Shown here piece after piece: positions 1 through 6,008 of a stretch of 7,550 nucleotides of DNA. The stretch lies in the NCBI GenBank assembly GCA_002413185.1, contig DHWM01000155.1, forward strand, positions 14,581 through 22,130, given 5' to 3'. The notes below the pieces were generated by a model. That model saw only the letters and a list, made by a program, of their open reading frames with translations. It was not told the DNA's origin and ran no database searches. The translations under genes were made by a program, and so were the position numbers. Position 1 is the first letter of the stretch, and each line of letters begins with the position of its first letter. The stretch is from Actinobacteria bacterium UBA5182. GTDB taxonomy: Bacteria; Actinomycetota; UBA4738.

Positions 1-37
1 GTCGCCTTACGTGGGTCGTTTCGCCTGCGACTGGCAT
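1..37 (-). CDS. Possible start of a downstream gene, cut by the window edge
   Basis: An ATG on the minus strand at 37 opens a frame reading MPVAGETTHVRR and then leaves the window. It lies three bases after the ComF stop codon, the spacing expected inside an operon. There is no good Shine-Dalgarno sequence directly before it, and twelve residues are too few to assign a family. It does not resemble the start of the ribosome hibernation factor that often follows comF in actinobacteria. It could equally be chance. Confidence 0.25.
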   Translation of the reverse strand, partial: MPVAGETTHVRR

Positions 38-40
38 CGA

Positions 41-829
41 CTACCGGGAGGCGATCTCCCGGGCAACCACAGACCCAGGCTGGAGTCCCGGCGGATTATA
101 GCAACGGAGGGGGACGGGTCCTCCCAGCGAACGCGCCGCGCTCAGCACCCCCACCTCCTTCGCCCCGGCACCATGCAGCACGGTCGCGCATTCGGCGGCC
201 GTCGTTCCGCTGGTCAGGACGTCATCGACCAGGACCACCCGCTCGGGTGAGGGAGCGGTCGCAACGAACGCCCCACTGAGGGCCATCTTCCGTTCGGCCC
301 CGGCCCGTCTGGCCTGAGGCGTCGTCTCCACCACTCGACGCAGGAGCTGGCGAGCCGGCCATCCCGTGACACCGGCCAGGGATCGCGCCAGGGCTTCGGC
401 CTGATCGAAGCCTCGGACGCGCTTGCGCCGCCGCCCCAGGGGGACCCACGTCACCACGGGCTCCGTGTCTCTGGGAGGAGACCGTTCCTTGATGACGGCG
501 GCGGCCATGAACGGCGCCAGCGCCTCGGCCACGGAACGGTTCCCGGAGAATTTGAGCCGCATCAGCGAGCGTCTGACCGGTCCCTCGTAGAGGAACGCCG
601 AACGCGACCACGACACCGGACCCGGCGGGCAGTCCCTGCACTGTTCGACGGCGTGCTCGAAGGGACGTCCGCATCGCCCACATCCGGGCGGTCCCAGGAG
701 GGCCACACTCTGCCAGCACCCACCACAGAACGGCCATCCCCTCGCCCCGCAGGCCACGCACCGGCGGGGGAAGAGCAGATCGAGGACCGAATCCCACATG
801 CCCGTCAGCGTACCCACCAGGTCTGACAT
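41..829 (-). CDS. comF: ComF family phosphoribosyltransferase-like protein
   Basis: This 262-residue protein belongs to the ComF/GntX family: an N-terminal zinc-finger region followed by a type I phosphoribosyltransferase fold. Eight cysteines in four pairs are visible (C24/C27, C35/C38, C50/C53, C64/C67), enough for a double zinc site. RGFDQAEALA (residues 139-148) is the family's RGFNQ signature, and VVLVDDVLTSGTT (198-210) is the PRPP-binding loop with its paired aspartates. In naturally competent bacteria ComF helps bring in single-stranded DNA, but many members sit in genomes without evidence of competence and their substrate is unknown, so the symbol marks the family only. About 28 residues follow the point where the fold normally ends. 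The start at 829 has a weak ribosome binding site (GGAAG) and lies 59 bases after the preceding gene, probably in the same transcript. Confidence 0.93.
   Translation of the reverse strand: MSDLVGTLTGMWDSVLDLLFPRRCVACGARGWPFCGGCWQSVALLGPPGCGRCGRPFEHAVEQCRDCPPGPVSWSRSAFLYEGPVRRSLMRLKFSGNRSVAEALAPFMAAAVIKERSPPRDTEPVVTWVPLGRRRKRVRGFDQAEALARSLAGVTGWPARQLLRRVVETTPQARRAGAERKMALSGAFVATAPSPERVVLVDDVLTSGTTAAECATVLHGAGAKEVGVLSAARSLGGPVPLRCYNPPGLQPGSVVAREIASR
44..62 (-). other. Inverted repeat across the end of comF
   Basis: CCGGGAG and CTCCCGG form a perfect 7-bp stem around a 5-base loop. It lies inside the last codons of comF and ends just before the stop. No T-run follows on either strand, so a factor-independent terminator is unlikely. 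It may be a side effect of the codons used, or a weak mRNA structure affecting a gene that starts at 37. Confidence 0.3.
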
Positions 830-888
830 CGCTTCCGGAGGCTGATCGTGCCGGGCGTCCGACAGCCGGCGAATCCATTCGGAGGACG

Positions 889-1620
889 CTACGCCAGCGG
901 CACCTTCGAGGGCCGAGACTCCTCGCCGGTGGACAGACGGATGAGCGCCGTGAGCGAGCGGGCCGACCGCGGGACGGGATAGCTGACGGTTCGTCGCTCT
1001 CCTGGCGCCGGCCGGTCGTACGTCCGGGCTCCCGTTCCCACCGGAAGGACGTCCAGAGGCTCACCGTCGGCCAGCAGCCATGCCTCCACGCCCGGATCGC
1101 CCTCGTCCGGCCCGTGGCCGTCGGGACCCTTCCCGGTCGGGGTGGGGCGCCACACCACCGCGGCCGTGTCGTTCCCCATCTCCACGCGGTCGAGGGCGAA
1201 CCTTTCCCCGCCAGCGAGGACGGTGACATCCAGGCGAATCGTGCCCCGCCGAACGTCACTCCTCGGCCACGGCACCGTGAACAGGCGGCTGGTGAAGTCC
1301 CACGTCCTGCCGCCGTCCACCTGGACCGAGGACCGGATCGCGTACCACGCTGGGTCCAGGTCCGACACCGCCACTTCGAACGGGACGAACATGTCCCGGG
1401 CGGGCGCCACGTCGAGCAGCGTGTCCTCGACGGGGAACGGCTTGGCCGGGCCGGTGGGGACTCGGGCGATCCGGGCGAGGACCAGCTTGATCGCGTGTGG
1501 ATTGCCATCGGCACCCCGGACCACGAAGGCGCCCTTGATCGAGGCGGGGAAGCGCTCGAACCGCGTCTTCAGATCGACGGGTTGGGAGCGGCCACCGGGG
1601 CTCTGTTCGTCCCTCGCCAT
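889..1620 (-). CDS. Uncharacterised 243-residue cytoplasmic protein
   Basis: I do not recognise a family. The product has no signal peptide, no membrane segment and no cysteine, so it is probably soluble and cytoplasmic. Residues 25-50 (around IKGAFVVRGADGNPH), 77-117 (around WYAIRSSVQVDGGRTWDF) and 125-160 alternate hydrophobic and polar residues, suggesting a beta-rich, perhaps beta-sandwich, fold. A Gly/Pro/Asp-rich linker at about 160-178 leads to a C-terminal part of about 65 residues. The start lies only four bases after the ahcY stop, so it is very likely co-transcribed with ahcY and may be translationally coupled to it; only a poorly placed GGAG precedes it. The frame is supported by strong G/C bias at third codon positions. 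Position suggests a link to the ahcY or comF genes, but no function can be inferred. Confidence 0.82.
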   Translation of the reverse strand: MARDEQSPGGRSQPVDLKTRFERFPASIKGAFVVRGADGNPHAIKLVLARIARVPTGPAKPFPVEDTLLDVAPARDMFVPFEVAVSDLDPAWYAIRSSVQVDGGRTWDFTSRLFTVPWPRSDVRRGTIRLDVTVLAGGERFALDRVEMGNDTAAVVWRPTPTGKGPDGHGPDEGDPGVEAWLLADGEPLDVLPVGTGARTYDRPAPGERRTVSYPVPRSARSLTALIRLSTGEESRPSKVPLA

Positions 1621-1624
1621 CCGA

Positions 1625-2881
1625 CTACGTGCCGTGCTCCCACGAGGTGAGGTACGAGGCCTGCTCGTCCGTCAGCGTGTCGATCTCGACACCCATCGCG
1701 GCGAGCTTCAACCTGGCCACCTCGCGGTCGATCTCCTCGGGCACGCCGTACACCTTCGGTTCCAGGCCCTTCTGGTTCTGGACGACCCACTCCACCGACA
1801 GCGCCTGGTTCGCGAAGGACATGTCCATCACCGCCGCGGGGTGTCCCTCAGCCGCCGCCAGGTTCACGAGCCGGCCCTCGCCCAGCAGGTTCAGGCGCCG
1901 TCCGTCGGCAAGCCTGTATTCGTCGACGAACTCCCGGATCCGGCGGACGTTCGTCGAGAGCTCGCTCAGGGCCGCCTTGTCGATCTCGGAGTCGAAGTGC
2001 CCGGAGTTCGCCAGGACCGCCCCATCCTTCATGAGCTCGAAGTGCTCCCGGGTGAGGACGTTCACGTCACCCGTCACGGTCACGAAGACGTCGCCGACGC
2101 GGGCCGCCTCGCGTCCGGGCATGGCCTCGTAGCCCTCCATCACCGCTTCCAGCGCCCGCAGCGGATCGACCTCGGTGATGATCACCCGGGCGCCCAGCCC
2201 ACGGGCCCGCGACGCCACGCCCCGGCCGCACTGCCCGTACCCGCACACCACGAAGGCTCGCCCCGCCAGCAGCAGGTTCGTGGCCCGGATGATGCCGTCG
2301 ATGGTGGACTGACCGGTCCCGAAGCGGTTGTCGAACAGGTGCTTGGTGTCGGCGTCGTTGACCGCGACGATCGGGTACGCCAAGGCGCCGTCCGCGGCCA
2401 TCGCCCGCAGCCGGATCACTCCGGTGGTGGTCTCCTCCGTCCCGCCGATCAGCTCGGGGAGCTGCTCCTTGCGCTCCTTGTGCAGCAGCGCCACCAGGTC
2501 GCACCCGTCGTCCATGGTGAGGTGGGGATGGAAGTCGGCCACAGCGTTGATGTGGCGGTAGTACGTCTCATTGTCCTCGCCCTTGATGGCATAGACACGG
2601 ACGTCGTCGTCCTCGCACAGCGCCGCGGCGGCGTCGTCCTGGGTCGACAGGGGGTTGGAGGCGCACAGGGCGACATCGGCCCCTCCGGCAACCAGGGTGC
2701 GGATGAGGTTCGCCGTCTCCGTAGTGACGTGCAGGCACGCCCCGATCCGGATGCCCTGAAGCGGCTTCTCCTTGTCGAAGCGTTCGCGAATCTGAGCCAG
2801 AACCCGCATCTCCTGTTCGGCCCACTCGATCCTGGCCCGCCCCTTCTCCACCAGGTCCATGTCCTTGACGTCACAATCCAC
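1625..2881 (-). CDS. ahcY: S-adenosylhomocysteinase (adenosylhomocysteinase), short archaeal-like type
   Basis: The enzyme uses bound NAD+ to hydrolyse S-adenosylhomocysteine reversibly to adenosine and homocysteine, removing the inhibitory product of SAM-dependent methylation. All landmarks are present in 418 residues: substrate-site H51 and T53-T55, D125 in MDDGCD, E149 in EETTTG, K180 and D184/N185 in NDADTKHLFDN, the NAD-binding GYGQCG (214-219), H295 in GHFDSEID and H347 in EGHP. The family cysteine (human C195) is threonine (T189) in the sequence FGTGQST, as in archaeal-type enzymes. The protein ends in YLTSWEHGT and lacks the usual C-terminal Lys/Tyr tail, and it has no 40-residue insert like that in the roughly 490-residue enzymes of mycobacteria and streptomycetes. 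The GTG start at 2881 is set by a near-perfect AAGGAGG five bases upstream. It follows the isomerase gene by 39 bases. Confidence 0.97.
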   Translation of the reverse strand: MDCDVKDMDLVEKGRARIEWAEQEMRVLAQIRERFDKEKPLQGIRIGACLHVTTETANLIRTLVAGGADVALCASNPLSTQDDAAAALCEDDDVRVYAIKGEDNETYYRHINAVADFHPHLTMDDGCDLVALLHKERKEQLPELIGGTEETTTGVIRLRAMAADGALAYPIVAVNDADTKHLFDNRFGTGQSTIDGIIRATNLLLAGRAFVVCGYGQCGRGVASRARGLGARVIITEVDPLRALEAVMEGYEAMPGREAARVGDVFVTVTGDVNVLTREHFELMKDGAVLANSGHFDSEIDKAALSELSTNVRRIREFVDEYRLADGRRLNLLGEGRLVNLAAAEGHPAAVMDMSFANQALSVEWVVQNQKGLEPKVYGVPEEIDREVARLKLAAMGVEIDTLTDEQASYLTSWEHGT

Positions 2882-2886
2882 GCGTT

Positions 2887-2893
2887 CCTCCTT
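2887..2893 (-). promoter_or_regulatory. Strong ribosome binding site of ahcY
   Basis: AAGGAGG, complementary to the 16S rRNA 3' end, stands five bases before a GTG start codon. It decides the start: the first internal ATG, eight codons in, has no such site. It is the best Shine-Dalgarno sequence in the window and suggests that ahcY is translated efficiently even though it sits within an operon. Confidence 0.8.
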
Positions 2894-2920
2894 CGATCCG
2901 GCTGCCTGTTCGCCCCATCA

Positions 2921-4021
2921 TCATCCTCGAAGCCGGTCCTTCAGGGCCGAGAGCACCGGGATGGGTGAGGGGTCCACGCCCCGTGCAAGGGCGACATACG
3001 TCGACACGAAGTCCCCCAGCATCACCAGGGAGAAGGCCGTGGCCAGCGGTGAAGCTTCCTCGCCGGCACGGACCTCACGGAAGCTCAGGCCGGAGCCGGC
3101 CAGCAGCTCCCTGGTCGCTTCCACCCGGGCGGCCACCCGAGGGTGTTCGCCTTCGTGTCGAAGTGCGATCACGGCGAACCCCTCGCCGCTTCCCTCCGAC
3201 CACCCTTCGATCTCGTTGTGGTCGAGCTCGGGGAGCGCCGAGGCGAACGCCGGCGTCTTCGCGTTCTCGTTGAACTGCGTCTTCCAGCGCATGGCCGCGG
3301 CTTCCGCCACACCTAGGGATCCCCACACCACCGGGACGCGATCCCCGATCCACGCGGCCACCGCCTTCGCTTCGTTGGACCCGACGGGTTCCCCGGCCCC
3401 CACCCGCGCGGCCAGCCGGTCGAGGGCGTGCGCGGCAGCCTCCACGTGGGACCGCGCCTCCGCCAGCAGCCCGACCGCTCCCAGGATCGCCACGACGGCA
3501 GCCCCGAGGTACCCGAGCGCCGCGCGAGGCAGGGTCACATCCGAGGGAACCGGAATATGCGGGGTGCCGTCGGCCTCCGACAAGGCGGCCAGCTCGCCCC
3601 CGGTGCTGACGGTGATCACCCTGCACCCAGTGGCCACGGCTCGCCGGTACGCCGCCACCGTCTCCTCGGTGTTGCCGGAGAACGACGTGGCCACGACCAG
3701 CGTGTCGTGATCGCAGAACCCGGGAAGGTCGTAGCCCTTCGACACCACGACCGGTGTCGTCACGGCTGAGCCGAACGCCGCCCGCACCAGGTCCCCGCCG
3801 ATCCCCGAGCCACCCATGCCCGAGAGCACCACCGCCCGCACTCCTTCGCCAGAGGGAAGGGCGGGAGTGGACGCGGCGATGTCGAAGCCCCGCAGGAGCT
3901 GCCCGCCGAGACCGGCGATGAGCTCGAGCATCCCGCCGCGGTCGGCGGAGCCAAGCGCGGCGGGGTCCTCCAGCGAGACCACTCGGTTCGACGAAGCGGC
4001 CCGGACACTCGTCCCGGCCAT
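2921..4021 (-). CDS. Bifunctional phosphoglucose/phosphomannose isomerase (SIS domain)
   Basis: This 366-residue protein has two sugar isomerase (SIS) domains and matches the PGI/PMI family known from archaea such as Pyrobaculum, whose members interconvert fructose-6-phosphate with glucose-6-phosphate and with mannose-6-phosphate. The phosphate-binding segments are GMGGSGIGGDL (68-78) and SFSGNTEET (113-121). The family's catalytic glutamate and histidine are kept: E252 in FNENAK and H268 in LPELDHNEIEGW. Mycobacterial and streptomycete relatives lie in the same place, beside manB. No cupin-type manA is present here, so this enzyme may supply mannose-6-phosphate to the adjacent mutase. The ATG at 4021 overlaps the TGA of the Trm112-like gene (TGATG), implying translational coupling; a GTG one codon earlier is a less likely start. 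Activity on each sugar is inferred. Confidence 0.9.
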   Translation of the reverse strand: MAGTSVRAASSNRVVSLEDPAALGSADRGGMLELIAGLGGQLLRGFDIAASTPALPSGEGVRAVVLSGMGGSGIGGDLVRAAFGSAVTTPVVVSKGYDLPGFCDHDTLVVATSFSGNTEETVAAYRRAVATGCRVITVSTGGELAALSEADGTPHIPVPSDVTLPRAALGYLGAAVVAILGAVGLLAEARSHVEAAAHALDRLAARVGAGEPVGSNEAKAVAAWIGDRVPVVWGSLGVAEAAAMRWKTQFNENAKTPAFASALPELDHNEIEGWSEGSGEGFAVIALRHEGEHPRVAARVEATRELLAGSGLSFREVRAGEEASPLATAFSLVMLGDFVSTYVALARGVDPSPIPVLSALKDRLRG

Positions 4022-4023
4022 CA
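4019..4023 (-). promoter_or_regulatory. TGATG stop/start overlap
   Basis: The TGA ending the Trm112-like gene (4021-4023) shares its A with the ATG of the isomerase (4019-4021). No clear Shine-Dalgarno sequence precedes this ATG apart from a G-rich stretch, so reinitiation by ribosomes finishing the upstream gene is the likely way it is translated. Confidence 0.7.
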
Positions 4024-4197
4024 CACCCCCGACGGTTTCTCGGCTTCCTCGATCAGCATCACCGGGATGTCGTCACGAACCGGGTAGCGGAGCCCGCATT
4101 TCGTGCACGCGATGACCTCTTCCTCCTGGTGGTACTCGACATCACCCCGGCAACTCGGGCACACCAGGATGTCCAAGAGCTCCTTGTCGACCGGCAT
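4021..4197 (-). CDS. Trm112-like small zinc-binding protein
   Basis: This 58-residue protein has the layout of the Trm112/YcaR family: an N-terminal helix, CPSC (C13, C16), a hairpin, CTKC (C31, C34), then the typical ending YPVRDDIPVMLIEEA (residues 38-52). The four cysteines should bind one zinc ion. In eukaryotes and archaea Trm112 activates RNA and protein methyltransferases; the role of the short bacterial proteins is unsettled. A copy between manB and the SIS isomerase is a familiar actinobacterial arrangement. The ATG at 4197 is supported by AAGGAG eight bases upstream. It follows manB by 18 bases and overlaps the next gene, so it is part of the same operon. It shares a cell with an S-adenosylhomocysteinase two genes on, which fits a methylation theme, but that link is only suggestive. 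Confidence 0.93.
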   Translation of the reverse strand: MPVDKELLDILVCPSCRGDVEYHQEEEVIACTKCGLRYPVRDDIPVMLIEEAEKPSGV

Positions 4198-4205
4198 GGT
4201 CTCGG

Positions 4206-4211
4206 CTCCTT
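4206..4211 (-). promoter_or_regulatory. Ribosome binding site of the Trm112-like gene
   Basis: AAGGAG lies eight bases before the ATG at 4197, within the short gap after manB. It supports this start for a gene that is small enough to be missed by automatic annotation. Confidence 0.65.
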
Positions 4212-4215
4212 CCTC

Positions 4216-5589
4216 TCATTCCACCGGTGGGGACTCGCCGCCATCCGCCCGGATGAACGCGAGCACTTGGCGGGTCTTCTCCTCGAGCTGCCCCTCCGTC
4301 CGGGCCTCCAGGTTCAGCCGAAGCAGCGGCTCCGTGTTCGAGGGACGGACATTGAACCACCAGTCATCGAACTCGACGGTCAGGCCGTCCAGGCGATCCT
4401 GCCGGGCCTCGGGATAGGCCGAAGCGATCGACTCGATCGTCCCCTGTTGGTCGGTGACCTCGGAGTTGATCTCCCCCGACGCGGCGTACCGGCGGAAGGG
4501 CTCGAGGAGCTCCGACAGCGGCTGGCCGGCCTTCGACATCTGGTCCATCACGACCATCGAGGCGACCAGGCCCGAGTCGGCGTTGTAGTGGTCCTGGAAG
4601 TAGTAGTGGCCCGAATGCTCGCCCCCGAACACCGCGCCCGTCTCCGCCATCACTGCCTTGATGAACGAATGTCCCACCCGGGTCCTCACCGGGATCCCGC
4701 CGTTCTCCCGGATCACCTCCGGGACGGTCCGTGAGCAGATCAGGTTGTGCAGGATGGTGGCGCCCGGGTTGCGCTCCAGCATGCCTTTCGCCACCAGCGC
4801 GGTGATCAGCGAGCCACTGATGCCTCGAGCGTGCTCGTCGACCATGAACACCCGGTCGGCATCGCCGTCGAAGGCGAGGCCCAGGTCCGCGCCGTGCTCC
4901 GTCACCGCGCGGCGCAGATCGACCTGGTTCTCCTCCTGGATGGGATCGGCGGGATGGTTGGGGAAGGTCCCGTCGAGTTCCATGTACAGCGGCACCAGCT
5001 TGCCGGGCAACCGGTCGAACAGGGCCGGCACCACCAGCCCGGCCATCCCGTTGGCGGCGTCTGCCGCAACGGTCAAGGGCGCCAACCCTTCCAGGTCCAC
5101 GAACGACAACAGGTGCTGAAGGTAGTCCTCGAGCATGTCCCGCGAGGTGACCACGCCGGCCTGTACGCCGGCCGCCACAGCCTGGCCACCGCGTTCGGCC
5201 AGCGTCCGGATCTCCCGCAGCCCACTCTCCTCGCCCACCGGCGCGGCCCCGGCCCGGCACATCTTCATCCCGTTGTACCGGGGGGGGTTGTGGCTGGCCG
5301 TGAACATCGTCCCGGGGAGGGAGAGCCGTCCGGAGGCGAAGTACACCAGGTCGGTGGTGGTGAGCCCAAGGTCGACGACGTCGACCCCCGCCGACGTCAC
5401 CCCTTCGGTGAAGGCCGCGACCAGGGAGGGAGAGGACAGCCGGCAGTCCCGGCCCGCGACGATGCGGTCGGTCCCGGTCCAGTCGGCGAAAGCTCGGCCG
5501 ATGCGGCGAGCCGCGTCCTCGTCGAGCTCGTCGGGATAGACGCCGCGGACGTCGTAAGCCTTGAAGATGCGGTGCAGGTCCGGCGGCAT
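4216..5589 (-). CDS. manB: Phosphomannomutase/phosphoglucomutase
   Basis: A 457-residue member of the alpha-D-phosphohexomutase superfamily, which moves phosphate between C6 and C1 of mannose or glucose through a phosphoserine. The four active-site loops are intact: TASHNP (97-102) with catalytic S99, the magnesium-binding DGDADR (241-246), the sugar-specificity loop GGEHSGHYY (322-330) and the phosphate-binding RPSNTEP (415-421). The GEHSGH form is typical of the PMM/PGM subgroup that handles both sugars. Length is normal for the family. The product mannose-1-phosphate feeds GDP-mannose and, in actinobacteria, mannosylated lipids and glycoproteins. No Shine-Dalgarno sequence precedes the ATG at 5589, and the residues right after it (LHRIFKAYDVRG) match the usual start of the fold. 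A -10 box lies seven bases before the ATG, suggesting a leaderless mRNA and an operon promoter here. Confidence 0.96.
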   Translation of the reverse strand: MPPDLHRIFKAYDVRGVYPDELDEDAARRIGRAFADWTGTDRIVAGRDCRLSSPSLVAAFTEGVTSAGVDVVDLGLTTTDLVYFASGRLSLPGTMFTASHNPPRYNGMKMCRAGAAPVGEESGLREIRTLAERGGQAVAAGVQAGVVTSRDMLEDYLQHLLSFVDLEGLAPLTVAADAANGMAGLVVPALFDRLPGKLVPLYMELDGTFPNHPADPIQEENQVDLRRAVTEHGADLGLAFDGDADRVFMVDEHARGISGSLITALVAKGMLERNPGATILHNLICSRTVPEVIRENGGIPVRTRVGHSFIKAVMAETGAVFGGEHSGHYYFQDHYNADSGLVASMVVMDQMSKAGQPLSELLEPFRRYAASGEINSEVTDQQGTIESIASAYPEARQDRLDGLTVEFDDWWFNVRPSNTEPLLRLNLEARTEGQLEEKTRQVLAFIRADGGESPPVE

Positions 5590-5596
5590 GGCGGCG

Positions 5597-5602
5597 ATTC
5601 TA
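5597..5602 (-). promoter_or_regulatory. Predicted -10 box for leaderless manB transcript
   Basis: TAGAAT fits the TANNNT form of actinobacterial -10 elements and ends seven bases before the manB ATG, so transcription would begin at or next to the A of the start codon. The lack of a Shine-Dalgarno sequence agrees. The region at -35 (around GAAGCC) is a poor match to TTGACA, which is common in such promoters but lowers certainty. Confidence 0.45.
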
Positions 5603-5691
5603 GCCGACGCCCTTGGGCGGGCTTCCAGGGCCGAGCGCCTTCACGAAGCTCGAAGTCCGGGCGGGACCGGGCCTCGAGATTCGATTCCGGA

Positions 5692-5886
5692 TCAGCGAGT
5701 GGAGACGAGGTCGAGAACGGATCCGAGCTGGAGATGTTCGCCTTCGCGCTCCCATCCCTTCCACTCACCGACGCTGCACATTGTGAAGGAAGCGGCGGAG
5801 CCCGCGAGCGTCATGCTCACCCGCATCGTCTCGTGGGACCCACAGGCCGGGCAGTGTTTCGAAGATCCGCGTACCGGAGTCATCAC
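5692..5886 (-). CDS. Small zinc-ribbon-like protein, fourth cysteine missing
   Basis: This 64-residue product (GTG start at 5886; an ATG one codon later is equally good) has CPACG (C12, C15) and, after a strand-rich stretch (MRVSMTLAG, 21-29), MCSVGEWKGWEREGE (36-50). The pattern looks like a zinc ribbon whose second knuckle should read CxxC, but residue 40 is Gly (GGT) where Cys (TGT) would be expected. The end, LGSVLDLVSTR, is hydrophobic and regular. Many actinobacteria have a small cysteine-containing DUF3499 protein just upstream of manB; this gene occupies the same slot but I cannot show that it is related. It lies 102 bases before manB and 122 after the L,D-transpeptidase. An in-frame stop at 5944-5946 limits extension upstream, and the ribosome binding site is weak. 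Function unknown; nucleic acid or protein binding is a guess. Confidence 0.68.
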   Translation of the reverse strand: MMTPVRGSSKHCPACGSHETMRVSMTLAGSAASFTMCSVGEWKGWEREGEHLQLGSVLDLVSTR

Positions 5887-5981
5887 ACCTGAGACATCGG
5901 CATCCGGAGGCCTTTCGACGTATAGCTCATCGGGCGCGTTTTGCGATCACTCGGCCGGACCAGAGGCCCATCGGACGTTCG

Positions 5982-5998
5982 GGGGACGCCGCGTCCCC
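5982..5998 (-). terminator. GC-rich hairpin after the L,D-transpeptidase gene
   Basis: GGGGACG and CGTCCCC form a perfect 7-bp stem with a 3-base loop, starting about 11 bases past the TAA stop of the upstream gene. No T-run follows it. Hairpins without a T-run are often seen after actinobacterial genes, but their efficiency as terminators is uncertain. It sits where transcription of the transpeptidase would be expected to end before the zinc-ribbon/manB group. Confidence 0.45.
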
Positions 5999-6008
5999 AG
6001 CGCCCTTG

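Noticed and set aside
1..80. A riboswitch-like segment after comF (minus-strand ACGTAAGGC recalls the c-di-GMP-I motif)
   Set aside because: The paired elements of that riboswitch cannot be traced, and the segment is cut by the window edge. A short motif likeness is not enough.
222..1514. A 430-codon minus-strand frame overlapping comF and the unknown protein
   Set aside because: It is an out-of-frame reading of two better supported genes, with Arg/Ser/Pro/Gly-rich low-complexity composition.
2882..2920. SAH or SAM riboswitch before ahcY
   Set aside because: The gap is only 39 bases, is mostly taken up by the ribosome binding site, and has no paired structure that I can see.
1142..2968. A 608-codon open frame on the plus strand
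   Set aside because: It lies antisense to ahcY and the unknown protein. It is rich in Arg, His, Gly and Val in the pattern expected from the complement of a high-GC gene, and shows no recognisable domain.
5919..5924. TATACG as a -10 box for the zinc-ribbon gene
   Set aside because: It is a weak match with no supporting -35 element. The distance to the start is plausible but not enough to list it as a promoter.
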